Shown piece after piece: positions 24,273 through 33,488 of a stretch of 46,678 bases of DNA. The stretch spans positions 1 to 46,678 of the forward strand of contig CAJTZO010000019.1 in assembly GCA_910583755.1 (NCBI GenBank). The letters are read 5' to 3'. Source of the stretch: an uncultured Clostridia bacterium (lineage in GTDB: Bacteria > Bacillota > Clostridia > Lachnospirales > Anaerotignaceae). Positions within the stretch are counted from its first letter, which is position 1. Each line of letters begins with the position of its first letter. The position numbers were made by a program, and so were the translations under genes. The notes beneath the pieces were generated by a model that worked only from the letters and a program-made list of their open reading frames with translations, did not search any database and was not told the DNA's origin.

Positions 24273-26912
24273 ATGAATAAATTTAAAGTTAGCATTAATA
24301 AAATTGCACTTAAAATGGAGCCTAATAAGAAAACTATGGATGTGTTAGAAAGTTTTATTGCTGAAGGTAGTAAAGTAATTAACAAGGATAATATTGAGTC
24401 ATTTGTAGAACAAGTAAGCTCAAAAGGTTATACATTTTGTCCTTCTACATTCAAAAATAATATAAAAAGTAAAGAAACTTTTGAACAATCACAGTTATTT
24501 GCTCTTTATTTTGATAGTTTCAGTAGTCAAAATAACAGAAAAATATCATTTGAAAAAATGAAATTCAGAGCTGAACAATATAATCTTTCTATATTGTTTG
24601 CCTATGATGTTTTTCCTCTTGGAAATCCTTTCTCTGAAGTACGTGAGAGATTCTGCTTGGTATTTCTAAATAGCACCCCTTTTTTTAAATTGAAAGAGGC
24701 TGAAACAATTCAGAAAGCATTGATGGTGATATTTCCAGAAGCTGATAAAAACTGTAGTGTCCTTAAACTATATAAAGGTGGAAATAAACTATTATACTTT
24801 GACAATACTATACCCAATATAGAAATTGACTCTTTGTTTATGAATATGAGTCTTTATTTAAGAGATAAGTATGGAAACACTAACTACAAGCGAAAGATAG
24901 TAGAGTTTTCTAAAATGACAGGTATTTCATTAGACAATAAAAAGCTTCCAAATATTTCTATAGTTGAAGATGACACTGAAGATCTCATAGTGAACATTAA
25001 TGATAAAAACTCACCATTTCCTACTATAGAGAGTAATTATGGTGAAAAATTATTACACCTGAAGTATCATATCAACTTTGATGATGAGAATATCCATAAG
25101 GTGTTACCAAATGAGAAATATAGGTCTATTCATCGTCCATATAGATCTGATACTTTAAGATACCTCTATTCTAGGTGTAACTTATATCAAGAATTTACAT
25201 TAGGTAAGAGAATATTAACTCAGCGTGAACTATTTGGATTAGCTACGAATTTAGTGCAGATTGAATCAGGAGTAGCAAAATTCAAATCTATCCTCTATTC
25301 AGAATCATATTATAATGATGAAATAAAAAAGTATAATAATTGGGATTATTTTTTCTATTATATCAAAAATAGAACCCCCAAACCATGCAATAGCTTCTGT
25401 CCATATCACACTAGTTGTCCTCATGGAAAAAATATCCTCTCAACCGCAAAACTAAAATACCATCAAGTTGAGAAAATTGCAAACTATAATGACTTTCTTG
25501 TTGGATTAGAGGAAGCATGGGAAGATTTTAAAAAAAATTTTGATGAAGCAGTAACATCAAATGAACAACTTTGGCATATTATCAAATCTCAAACTGCACT
25601 TGGTAAAACTCAGGTGATTTTGGAACTACTTAAAGACACTTCCCTAAATATTTTAGTTGCTGTTCCAACTAATAGACTAAAACAAGAGGAATATGAAAGA
25701 GCAAAAGAAATGGGGATAAATTTAATCGTATCTCCTTCATTGCATGAGATAAAAGATGATTTGCCTGAAGATGTTTGGGAAGATATACAATCTTTATATG
25801 AAGCAGGAAAATCCCCAATGCCTTATTTAAATAAAGCTATTTTTGAAAATAATACAGAATGTTCTGAATTATTTAAGAAATATAAAAAAAATCTTATAGA
25901 GTTCAAAGAATCTAATAGTTGTGCTATTACTACTCATAGACGTCTTGCAAATATTGATGTAAGCAAATATGATCTTGTTATAATAGATGAAGATATTATT
26001 TACAGCACTATTATTCCTAGTAGAGTTACTATTCCTATTTCTGAACTTGAAAAATTGAAAAAAAAGTTAGTTGCTAATGATTCATTATCAATTAAAATTA
26101 GGAAAATATTGAAGAAAATAAAAAAGGAAAAGTTTTTTACTGTAAATGAAACAAAATATGATGAATCATATGATGATATAAAAACAGAAGCCAATATATC
26201 AGCCCTTTGTTCTGCTACATATTTCTGTTATCGTAAGGCTTTAGAATATGAAAATGATTTGAATGAAGATAGCATTAGCTTTGTTCAACCTATTAAATTT
26301 CAACAAGGTATAAAATATATTATGCTCTCAGCAACAGCAAATAAAAATATTTGCAAATATTGTTTTGGTCAAGATAATGTAAAATTTTATAGTTGTAAAG
26401 AAGCTAAATTTGCAGGTACTTTAAATCAATATATTGATAAGCCAATGAGTCGTTCTTTTATAACTGAAAATCTCTCCATAATTGACCAAATAAAGAAATG
26501 GTCAAAAGCTGAATATACTATTTCTTTTAAGAAATTCTCTGATTATTACACAGGTGATTTGTATTTTGGCAATTGTGCAGGATGCGACACCTTGAAAAAT
26601 AAAAATATAGATGTAATAGGAACACCACACCAACCAGAATGGATATACAAATTATTTGCTTTCTCACTCGGATTTGACATTGATATACAGTTAAAGCCTA
26701 ATACTATTGTTACTCACAATGGATATCGCTTCTATTTTACTACATACGATAATGAAGAACTTCAAACAATTCAATTTTATATGATAGAATCAGAATTGGA
26801 ACAAGCTATAGGTAGAGCAAGACTTTTAAGATATAACTGTACTGTTAATTTGTTTTCTAACTTTCCATTAAAACAAGCTATTTTAAAAAAGTTAGAGTAT
26901 AATATTCATTAA
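24273..26912 (+). CDS. Primase-helicase-like replication protein
   Basis: 879-residue protein. The N-terminal 200 residues (FALYFDSFSS, then VRERFCLVFLN) resemble the archaeo-eukaryotic-type primase fold used by many plasmids, though its catalytic acids are not clear by eye. A Cys/His cluster CPYHTSCPH lies near 376. The helicase part has a Walker A-like SQTALGKTQ near 438, motif II VIIDEDIIY near 571, MLSATAN near 687 and motif VI QAIGRARLL near 845. The combination suggests lagging-strand priming and unwinding for element DNA. It stands between terminator hairpin 24166 and the rep-like gene, probably as its own unit. AAAGGAG precedes the ATG. Confidence 0.6.
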   Translation: MNKFKVSINKIALKMEPNKKTMDVLESFIAEGSKVINKDNIESFVEQVSSKGYTFCPSTFKNNIKSKETFEQSQLFALYFDSFSSQNNRKISFEKMKFRAEQYNLSILFAYDVFPLGNPFSEVRERFCLVFLNSTPFFKLKEAETIQKALMVIFPEADKNCSVLKLYKGGNKLLYFDNTIPNIEIDSLFMNMSLYLRDKYGNTNYKRKIVEFSKMTGISLDNKKLPNISIVEDDTEDLIVNINDKNSPFPTIESNYGEKLLHLKYHINFDDENIHKVLPNEKYRSIHRPYRSDTLRYLYSRCNLYQEFTLGKRILTQRELFGLATNLVQIESGVAKFKSILYSESYYNDEIKKYNNWDYFFYYIKNRTPKPCNSFCPYHTSCPHGKNILSTAKLKYHQVEKIANYNDFLVGLEEAWEDFKKNFDEAVTSNEQLWHIIKSQTALGKTQVILELLKDTSLNILVAVPTNRLKQEEYERAKEMGINLIVSPSLHEIKDDLPEDVWEDIQSLYEAGKSPMPYLNKAIFENNTECSELFKKYKKNLIEFKESNSCAITTHRRLANIDVSKYDLVIIDEDIIYSTIIPSRVTIPISELEKLKKKLVANDSLSIKIRKILKKIKKEKFFTVNETKYDESYDDIKTEANISALCSATYFCYRKALEYENDLNEDSISFVQPIKFQQGIKYIMLSATANKNICKYCFGQDNVKFYSCKEAKFAGTLNQYIDKPMSRSFITENLSIIDQIKKWSKAEYTISFKKFSDYYTGDLYFGNCAGCDTLKNKNIDVIGTPHQPEWIYKLFAFSLGFDIDIQLKPNTIVTHNGYRFYFTTYDNEELQTIQFYMIESELEQAIGRARLLRYNCTVNLFSNFPLKQAILKKLEYNIH

Positions 26913-26997
26913 AAAATACAGCAATTTAGTGTCAATAACATAAAAGCAATAAAATATGTGCCATTAAAAATTATTGGGTAATATACTCTTCAACAAA

Positions 26998-27025
26998 ACT
27001 TGCATTTTATTCTATTAATAATATA
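26998..27025 (+). promoter_or_regulatory. Possible promoter of the rep-like gene
   Basis: TTGCAT and TATATA lie about 16 bp apart in the 162-bp gap before the rep-like gene. The rest of the gap is AT-rich without clear repeats. Confidence 0.35.
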
Positions 27026-27074
27026 TAAAGAAACAACTATTTTGTAAAAAATATTTGTATTTGGAGGAATAAAT

Positions 27075-28067
27075 ATGTATTTAAATCAAGTTTTTGAGTT
27101 CTCAATGGTATTGGATAATAAAAATTTTCAAAATGTTTTAGCAATGACATATGACAAAATAAACGATTGGGAGGAAATAGAAGAATATAGAGATAACTCT
27201 TTTGCATCCAAAGGAATTACTGTTCTATATCGCAATAGCCAATATAAGAAAAAAATAAAGTTAATTGTTAATTCAGCTTTTCTATTGAATAATAAGAAGA
27301 TGGACTCTAAAAAGTTAATTAAAAAATCAAATCAATATATTTCTAAATATTTTAATTCTACATATGTGTTAGATGATTTTAATTTAACAAAAGTAGTTTT
27401 TTTAGCAGATATTGATGTAGGAAGTATAAAAAATGTATTTTCCTACATCAAGGTATTGCAAAGAATTGGTAAAGTTAAAGGATTTTCTCCCTCAGATTAT
27501 GAGCATTTTAATAAAAATAATAGTTTTTGTTTAGATGGCAACAGTAATGGAATTGAGTTTGCAATTTATAATTTAAAAGAGTTACTTGTCAATTATTTTA
27601 GGAAAAGTGAAATTAGCTATAAAAAACAGAAATGTATTATAGAAGACTCTAAGAATATTTTAAGGACAGAAATCAGACTGACAAAACAAAAAACAATTCG
27701 AGCTTATACCAATCAAATTGATGATTCAAACCAAGTAGCAACTTTATTAGAAAAAAATTGGGAAATATTTTTAGATATTTTTACACAAATAATACCATTC
27801 GGAGATTTCTATAAAAAGAATACAGCAATAGAAATCATTCAAAGAGAAATTAAAGACACCCTATTAAAACGACGAATGCTACGATTAATAACACTAATAC
27901 CTGAAAAAAAATCATTGTTACTTGCACAGAAAGCATTAAATTATAGACGAATAGATGATATAATGAAAGCTTTTGAAAAAATCAATCTGTCACCTATTAC
28001 TATCAGTAAACGCCAAGATGTAAAATATTTAGAAAATCTCTATTTCTATTTATTTAATGAAAATTAA
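27075..28067 (+). CDS. Rep_trans/phage gene II-like replication initiator or relaxase
   Basis: 330-residue protein. Its middle (LTKVVFLADIDVGS, then GNSNGIEFAIYNLKELL, then ILRTEIRLTKQK) follows the pattern of rolling-circle initiators and relaxases of the Rep_trans or phage gene II type: an acidic metal-binding strand, a candidate active Tyr in IYNLK and the L-R-x-E-x-R/L box. No HUH histidine pair is seen, which fits the Rep_trans type. In Gram-positive mobilizable elements such proteins nick oriT and pair with an FtsK-like coupling protein, here at 1368-4196. GGAGG precedes the ATG. It converges on tniQ with a shared terminator. Assignment is moderate. Confidence 0.5.
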   Translation: MYLNQVFEFSMVLDNKNFQNVLAMTYDKINDWEEIEEYRDNSFASKGITVLYRNSQYKKKIKLIVNSAFLLNNKKMDSKKLIKKSNQYISKYFNSTYVLDDFNLTKVVFLADIDVGSIKNVFSYIKVLQRIGKVKGFSPSDYEHFNKNNSFCLDGNSNGIEFAIYNLKELLVNYFRKSEISYKKQKCIIEDSKNILRTEIRLTKQKTIRAYTNQIDDSNQVATLLEKNWEIFLDIFTQIIPFGDFYKKNTAIEIIQREIKDTLLKRRMLRLITLIPEKKSLLLAQKALNYRRIDDIMKAFEKINLSPITISKRQDVKYLENLYFYLFNEN

Positions 28068-28080
28068 AAAATTACTGATA

Positions 28081-28123
28081 AAAAGTATAGAGATGCTCAT
28101 TAACAAGCAATCTCTATACTTTT
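28081..28123. terminator. Bidirectional terminator between rep-like gene and tniQ
   Basis: AAAAGTATAGAGAT (28081-28094) and ATCTCTATACTTTT (28110-28123) are perfect 14-base arms, with A- and T-tracts on opposite sides, placed between two convergent genes. Confidence 0.8.
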
Positions 28124-28139
28124 ATAATTTTAAAAGAAT

Positions 28140-29594
28140 TTATGATAAAATATTTTGTATTAAATCAATAAACTTACTATCTATATATGGCAAAGCAGCT
28201 TTAAAATCTTTTTGACGTATATTTATTAAATCTCGCACCTTTCTCCATGTTAAAACACAACCACTATCATTTATCTGTTGAACAGCCCAAACAATTTCTC
28301 TAGCCCAATACTGCTCTTGTGATTCTTGGTTTTTCTGTATTTCTGCATAACATTTTGGTAAATGCAAAGGAATTTTTTTACTAGAAAGATTTAATATTTT
28401 TTCAACAGCAAAAACAGTAACTTTTTTAGGTCTGGTAGTTCCATCTCCTTTTAACTGCTGAATTACTTTTTTTACAAGAGGTAATGTATTTTCATCAATT
28501 TGTTTCCAGTCTTGAGATTTTTTACTACTTCTAATAGTTTCTTTTGATAGTTTATGATATGTTCCATATCTATGTTCACCAATCATTTTCACAGTCATAT
28601 ATGGAGCATTAAGAATTTTAGCAATCTCTGAATAATTTAGTCCTTGCTCATGTAACTTATAAATTTTTTCATCAAATAACTGCTGCTGCGATTTTTCTGG
28701 TAATTTCATATGAACCAACGTATTAGCAGAAATATTAAGAAACATGGCAATGAGACAAATTTCATAAAAATTTATTCTATCATTTGTTAATACCTTTTGT
28801 ATCTGCCATAATTCTGTAAACCAATTCTGAGATAAGTCTTTATAAAATTCTATAAAATCTTTGTGAAACAAAGTAATATTACGCTGTTGTCCACGAATAG
28901 AACGATACTTTGTATTAGCCATTTTAGAGTATAAAAACTCACCAGCCATAACATTAGATTCCATATCAATATCAGCCTGAAAGATTTTTACCATATATCT
29001 AGTAAAACAAAATTCTATTTCATTGTTTGATAAAGTATATAATACTGATTGTGGTACTGATTCCTCTGCTGACTTCAAGGAAGGTGTTGCTTTACTGCTT
29101 ATACTTATTTTGCTATCTATTAAATAACACTTATGAATTGGACAGATATAAATTCCTATTATTTGATGTATTCTATGCCAATAAGTTTCTCCATATACTT
29201 CTCTATCATAAGCAGCACACAAAGGACAATAACGTAAATGTCTTGTTTTGTTGTTTTTGCTCTTTGGCATTGGCAGAAGATTATGGTAATTTCCTGTCAT
29301 ACTTTTTAATGCTTCAAACGATTTTTTTCTTCGCTCTTTGGGCAAAAAGCGTCCATAATAGGAAAACATAGTATGTTTCTCTATAACTTGTTCTATTGAC
29401 ATATCTCTTGTAATAGTCTCTATTAAAGCAGAAGTATAAGTATTAACAAATTCTATATCTGGTCTAACTTTCTTTGATATAAATAACTCCTCAGCAGCAA
29501 ATAGATATGCTGTATATCCTGTAGCAGTATAATACCGTGCTAACCAGCTATAAAGTAATTCATCTGGATAAGCAACAGGAAAGTATGCTATCAT
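28140..29594 (-). CDS. tniQ: TniQ/TnsD-type target-selection protein
   Basis: 484-residue protein. The N-terminus FPVAYPDELLYSWLARYYTATGY is the standard TniQ opening. The zinc motif follows: CPLC (about residue 131) and CPIHKCYL (about 152). The C-terminal 330 residues include HTH-like segments (GLNYSEIAKILNAPYMTVKMI). This length fits TnsD-like proteins that read a fixed chromosomal site, not the short TniQ of CRISPR-guided systems. Its start overlaps the tnsC stop (ATGA). By position it is the likely factor recognising the 3' end of guaA, where the element sits; the target assignment is inference. Confidence 0.85.
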   Translation of the reverse strand: MIAYFPVAYPDELLYSWLARYYTATGYTAYLFAAEELFISKKVRPDIEFVNTYTSALIETITRDMSIEQVIEKHTMFSYYGRFLPKERRKKSFEALKSMTGNYHNLLPMPKSKNNKTRHLRYCPLCAAYDREVYGETYWHRIHQIIGIYICPIHKCYLIDSKISISSKATPSLKSAEESVPQSVLYTLSNNEIEFCFTRYMVKIFQADIDMESNVMAGEFLYSKMANTKYRSIRGQQRNITLFHKDFIEFYKDLSQNWFTELWQIQKVLTNDRINFYEICLIAMFLNISANTLVHMKLPEKSQQQLFDEKIYKLHEQGLNYSEIAKILNAPYMTVKMIGEHRYGTYHKLSKETIRSSKKSQDWKQIDENTLPLVKKVIQQLKGDGTTRPKKVTVFAVEKILNLSSKKIPLHLPKCYAEIQKNQESQEQYWAREIVWAVQQINDSGCVLTWRKVRDLINIRQKDFKAALPYIDSKFIDLIQNILS

Positions 29595-30844
29595 ACAGAT
29601 ACCTCCTCAATAGAGATATACTTTTTCAAAAGCTGTATAATATCTATATTTTCATTTTTAGCTTTTACAACTAAATCAGCGATATTAACAGAATTGCTGA
29701 CAGCTTCACTATTTGTATTTATGGAAACAATGGCTCTAGTGGCTTTCTTTTTTATTTTAGAGGTTTGCTTACTTTGTGAAATAGATGGTTGAATATAATG
29801 ATGAAGTAGAGAAAGTCTTTTCTGATAAGCCTCATTGAAAGACTCTAAATTCAATCGCTCTGTTCCATTTAAAATAGCAATTTCCTGTGCATCATGAACT
29901 AAAGCTACAACAACAGAAATTACTCCTGCACTATGTTCATATAACCATTTTATCATTCCTTCTGTTATTTCTGTTTTTTGTTGTGTATACTGATATTGAA
30001 AGATTATTTTACAAAATTCTTGAAAGTATGTATCATAACTCATAGTAGTATATTGTAAGCCAACTGAACGCCTTGCAAGCTGCATAGCTGATTCAAAAAA
30101 TTTAGCACTTTCAGGAGTACCTACCATACATATACTAATGCCGCTGTTATTGATAAGCTGTGTTAATGATTTCATTAAGTTTTTTCCATTTTTACTATTT
30201 GCTACATTTTGGATTTCATCAACTATCAATATGCCAATATGATTTAGTGCAACTTGACTGACAGAGCCAATCAACATATCTGTTGTAGCTCTTGCCCTTA
30301 AAGCATTCTGATAATATTTTGTATCTAAAATTTCATCAACTTTACGTAAAATTTCTAACAGCAATCCCTTTACAGAAGAATCAAATGGACATTGAACAAC
30401 AATACACAATGCTATATTTGTATAAGGGTTTTTCGTTTCAATTACTTTATTTTCTGTAATTAAAGTAATCGCTCTACTGATAGCAGAACTTTTACCAATA
30501 CCACTTGTTCCTATTATTGTAAAACTATCTGAACCACCTATAATACCACTATATTCCTGCTGTATAATCGCTTTATAATTTTGATTCCTTTGCTGTATAG
30601 CCAATTTTGTCCCTTTTTTCTGCATAGAACGAAGCAGAGCCAAATATAGCTTACTATAAATTTCAAGTGACATTTGTGAAGGAATATAAATTTTATAGAT
30701 ATCTGATAATGCCATAAGCCTTGTAGAAACATCAGCAAAACAGATATCATTATTGTACTCTGGCAATACTTCCAATGCTGCTAACAATTTATTCCCCGAT
30801 TTCATGCGAGGCAAAAAATTAATAACTTCTGAAAGATTCATCAT
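29591..30844 (-). CDS. tnsC: TnsC/TniB-type AAA+ transposition regulator
   Basis: 417-residue AAA+ ATPase with Walker A IGTSGIGKSSAI near residue 115, Walker B ILIVDEIQNV near 207, and a sensor-like ICMVGTPESAKFF followed by arginine-rich ARRSVGL. TnsC proteins form filaments on target DNA and link the target selector to the transposase. I start at the ATG at 30844, which overlaps the tnsB stop and follows AAAGGAAT; an adjacent ATG at 30841 is equally possible. A longer frame upstream overlaps tnsB without a ribosome site. Middle gene of the tnsABC-tniQ operon. Confidence 0.88.
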   Translation of the reverse strand: MMNLSEVINFLPRMKSGNKLLAALEVLPEYNNDICFADVSTRLMALSDIYKIYIPSQMSLEIYSKLYLALLRSMQKKGTKLAIQQRNQNYKAIIQQEYSGIIGGSDSFTIIGTSGIGKSSAISRAITLITENKVIETKNPYTNIALCIVVQCPFDSSVKGLLLEILRKVDEILDTKYYQNALRARATTDMLIGSVSQVALNHIGILIVDEIQNVANSKNGKNLMKSLTQLINNSGISICMVGTPESAKFFESAMQLARRSVGLQYTTMSYDTYFQEFCKIIFQYQYTQQKTEITEGMIKWLYEHSAGVISVVVALVHDAQEIAILNGTERLNLESFNEAYQKRLSLLHHYIQPSISQSKQTSKIKKKATRAIVSINTNSEAVSNSVNIADLVVKAKNENIDIIQLLKKYISIEEVSV

Positions 30845-32667
30845 TCTTTTATTCCTTTCATATAATTTTGATGGCATTTACTTTGTTCCTGTTTACGAGT
30901 ATTATGAATATTTTTAATATTTACACTAACAGTATGATTAGCATTTTGAGCAATCGTTTCAATATGCCTTGCAATATCAATTTGAGCTTGTATATTATCC
31001 TGTTTCACTTCTTTTTCAATAACTTTTTGTAATGTCTGCAAATATTGTACAGTTGTTAAGTCTTTTTCTTGATATCTGGACTCAATCATTTTAAATTTTG
31101 TATAAATTCCTTTTTCTAACAACCATACAAAAGTTACATCTTCAGGATTATAAACAACTGTAACTTCTCCACCTTTCAAGTACTGTTCTGTATATCCCTC
31201 ACGATGGTATCGCATCTTGTTGACTTTTAAACCATATCTGCTGAATTTTCCAATCGTTCTAGGTAATAATACAAGTATCAGTTCTTTTTTACTGACATCA
31301 ATCAAATTTGCTCCTATTTGAGATTTTCCCCAATTCCAAATACAGCTTGCATATGGCTTTACTTTATCTGCAATCATAGCTTCACTATATGGGAAATTTT
31401 TAATTATCCTTTGAGAATTATAATAAATAATACAGTAAATCATAATTCTTTCAAAATCAGTCATAGTAAGACAGGCATCTTTTCTATAATCATGTGCTCC
31501 TCGTTCTTGATAATCAGATTCAATTACTCCTTTGCCTTTCAAATGTTTTTTATACATACTTTGTACCACATCAAAAAATTTTTCTACTAAACCTTTTAAT
31601 TCTGGTCTATACGAAGGAAGATTGATAATTTTAACTCCCAATTCTGCAATTTGTTCAAAGTTTTCAGACTTATACTCTGAACCCATATCTGTAACCAGTA
31701 CAGCTGGAAGTTGATTGCAAGACCAATCCTTATTATTTAAAGAAATCCCAAACTGTTTACACCAGTTTACTTTATCAGCAATGACATTCATCATAAGACC
31801 TCTAAGACTATATACACCACCTTCCCAAGATAAATGATAACCACAGCACAATCCACTATAAGTATCAATACATACTGTTAAAATAGGTCTTCCTACTAAA
31901 TTACCTTTATCATTAATAAGATAAATGTCACATATAGTAGCATCTAACATTCCAACACCAACAACAGAAGCAAATTCCTGTACACTATCACCAACAAGTG
32001 GTCTGTTATTTCTTTGATAATTCTTTAAACCATTTCTAGAAATATAAAAATTTTGCATTTTCTTTGTCTTGCGATAAAAGTAGCGAAACTGATAAAAGGA
32101 TGGATATTTCTCTACTAACCTGCCTGTACTATCACAATATTTTTCCTTAAGCATCATTGTATATGCAGTAGTTAAAGATTGCTTTGCCGTAGTATAAAAA
32201 TACTTATTTAATGCCCATCGTATATTTTTTTCATCTGCTGTCAGTTCTCTATTCTTATTTTTGCGTTTTTTTGGAGCAAGAACTGCAATATCCATATAAA
32301 CCAAGTATAAGCATAAATAGTGTCTTAACGTCTGTTTAGATACTTGATATTTCATAGAGATAGAACAAATCATTTCTGAACGCATTTTTTCATCTGATAC
32401 AAAGTGAAGAATAGGAGAAATTAAAGTATAACGCTCATACATAACTTTTTTTTGGTTAGTACACAGGTCACTTATAGAAGATATATCAGAGTCTGTAGCT
32501 TGATTTAATTCTTCTGCAAAACAACAGGAAAAAGACATTAATTTTGAATTTTCTATCCATACAGGCATACTTCTTTTAATACAGTCAATTATTAAAGTTC
32601 TATCCTGTTGAATTTCTAAAACTCTGATAATCGTTTTATTATATTTCAATAGGTCATATTTCTTCAT
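30841..32667 (-). CDS. tnsB: TnsB/Mu-type DDE transposase
   Basis: 608-residue transposase with an N-terminal HTH region (VSKQTLRHYLCLYL), an rve/RNase H-like core and a Mu-type beta-barrel C-terminal domain. The catalytic triad is intact: Asp242 in GMLDATIC, Asp327 in VTDMGSEYKS, and Glu362 in GLVEKFFD, giving the expected DD35E spacing. It should bind the TGT...ACA ends and join 3' ends to target DNA, producing 5-bp duplications as seen outside the element. It overlaps tnsA by 14 bp; the ATG at 32667 follows GGGGG. Confidence 0.9.
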   Translation of the reverse strand: MKKYDLLKYNKTIIRVLEIQQDRTLIIDCIKRSMPVWIENSKLMSFSCCFAEELNQATDSDISSISDLCTNQKKVMYERYTLISPILHFVSDEKMRSEMICSISMKYQVSKQTLRHYLCLYLVYMDIAVLAPKKRKNKNRELTADEKNIRWALNKYFYTTAKQSLTTAYTMMLKEKYCDSTGRLVEKYPSFYQFRYFYRKTKKMQNFYISRNGLKNYQRNNRPLVGDSVQEFASVVGVGMLDATICDIYLINDKGNLVGRPILTVCIDTYSGLCCGYHLSWEGGVYSLRGLMMNVIADKVNWCKQFGISLNNKDWSCNQLPAVLVTDMGSEYKSENFEQIAELGVKIINLPSYRPELKGLVEKFFDVVQSMYKKHLKGKGVIESDYQERGAHDYRKDACLTMTDFERIMIYCIIYYNSQRIIKNFPYSEAMIADKVKPYASCIWNWGKSQIGANLIDVSKKELILVLLPRTIGKFSRYGLKVNKMRYHREGYTEQYLKGGEVTVVYNPEDVTFVWLLEKGIYTKFKMIESRYQEKDLTTVQYLQTLQKVIEKEVKQDNIQAQIDIARHIETIAQNANHTVSVNIKNIHNTRKQEQSKCHQNYMKGIKE

Positions 32668-32992
32668 CAATAATCAACCCCCAATCTGTAACGCCATGCT
32701 TCAGCCAGTATTCTCTTGAAATATCCAATAATTTTACAGTAAGTGGTTTCATTAAAAACTTACGATATACACACTCTCGTACCATTAAATCTCCATTTGT
32801 TTTGATACAAACAAAGTCAGATGTATATTCCAAACCCTCCAAAAGAACATTACACTTTATTTCTTTAATGTTGTCATTCATTTGTAAAATGTCAATATAC
32901 GCATATTGAATTGTGTCATATGTTCGACATACTTCAGAACATTTAGAAATTTTTCGCTTTTCACAGCGACCTTTGAAATTTTTCTTTCTCAT
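32654..32992 (-). CDS. tnsA: TnsA-like endonuclease homologue, probably catalytically altered
   Basis: 112-residue protein, far shorter than Tn7 TnsA (273 residues), equal to little more than its nuclease-fold domain. The frame YTSDFVCIKTNGDLMVRECV, then LLDISREYWLKHGVTDWGLI matches the TnsA N-terminal domain. By eye, the Asp of the triad is kept (SDF), but the Q-x-K motif reads R-E-C-V and the N-terminal catalytic Glu position appears to be Gln (TIQYAY). Loss of these would stop 5' strand cleavage. It has an N-terminal basic Cys-rich segment (KGRCEKRKISKCSEVC). GGAGG precedes the ATG. First gene of the tns operon. Confidence 0.75.
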   Translation of the reverse strand: MRKKNFKGRCEKRKISKCSEVCRTYDTIQYAYIDILQMNDNIKEIKCNVLLEGLEYTSDFVCIKTNGDLMVRECVYRKFLMKPLTVKLLDISREYWLKHGVTDWGLIIDEEI

Positions 32993-33045
32993 TTTTCAAA
33001 ACCTCCTTCATATGATAGAACATTCTGTTGCTTTTTTTGTTTTTA

Positions 33046-33200
33046 TTTTCCCAAAAACATCCCCAAAAATAAAATTAGGTGTTTTTGGGGATTTAAAAAT
33101 ATCATTTTTGGGAAAATGAAAATTTTATTATTTTCCTCAAACCCTTATTTTAAGCGAATTTTTGAGTAATATTACTAATTTTATATTTCCCCAAAAATAT
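33046..33200. promoter_or_regulatory. Cluster of CCCAAAAA motifs upstream of tnsA
   Basis: Five copies of (C)CCCAAAAA occur: forward at 33050-33057, 33061-33069 and 33189-33197, reverse at 33082-33090 and 33105-33112. The first four make a two-fold symmetric palindrome. They lie between tnsA and the right end repeat, in the place of Tn7 right-end TnsB sites. They could be transposase or repressor binding sites controlling tns transcription. No such cluster is seen at the left end. This gap (32993-33218) holds no gene. Confidence 0.5.
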
Positions 33201-33218
33201 AAAAACAAAATATTACCA

Positions 33219-33488
33219 TGTCCCAGGGCAATTATATTTATTTTAAAAAGGGCAAATTTATTTAACTTATTGCTAAATTACCCCTGGCACATGGTTATTA
33301 TTATTTTTATTTTTAAAAAGCAGCCAAATGTTCTAAAAACTCAGTATTTATACAGGTTAAATGAATTATAAAATTCCAAAAAAAGACCTTGCATTGGCTA
33401 TCTAAAGCCAAATACAAGGTCTTTTTACTATGTTCCAGTGGATATGTTTATTTGTCCTTTTTAAAATAAATATAATTGCCCTGGGACA
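33219..33488 (+). repeat. Right 270-bp end repeat (MITE-like, with own TIRs)
   Basis: Looks identical to 885-1154 base for base and has the same orientation, offset 32,334 bp. It carries the same 33-base terminal inverted repeats and subterminal motifs. Its outer end is followed by TTTGG and then the guaA stop codon; its inner end is preceded by TACCA. Confidence 0.85.
33380..33426. terminator. Terminator hairpin in right repeat, now downstream of guaA
   Basis: Same long hairpin as in the left repeat (outer arms AAAAAGACCTTG and CAAGGTCTTTTT). It lies 71-117 bp beyond the guaA stop codon in the direction of guaA transcription, so it may serve as the guaA terminator and also stop readthrough into the tns operon's upstream region. 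Confidence 0.65.

Larger units (their letters stand above)
885..33488. mobile_element. Tn7-like composite element inserted next to guaA, 32,604 bp
   Basis: The outer limits are the two 270-bp direct repeats (885-1154 and 33219-33488). They begin TGTCCCAGGG and end CCCTGGGACA, are flanked by TTTGG on both sides, and enclose a tnsA-tnsB-tnsC-tniQ operon at the right end. The interior carries ftsK-like, parB, PRTRC-type, recombination, resolvase, primase-helicase and rep-like genes, and no integrase or T4SS structural genes. The tnsA side faces the 3' end of guaA, as in Tn7 at glmS. Alternative: a plasmid carrying the operon and one 270-bp unit recombined into an existing 270-bp unit at guaA; this would give the same outer TTTGG flanks. 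Confidence 0.8.

Noticed and set aside
33162..33371. Frame running into the right 270-bp repeat
   Set aside because: It crosses the inverted repeat and is not shared in full by the left copy; it lacks a ribosome site and coding character.
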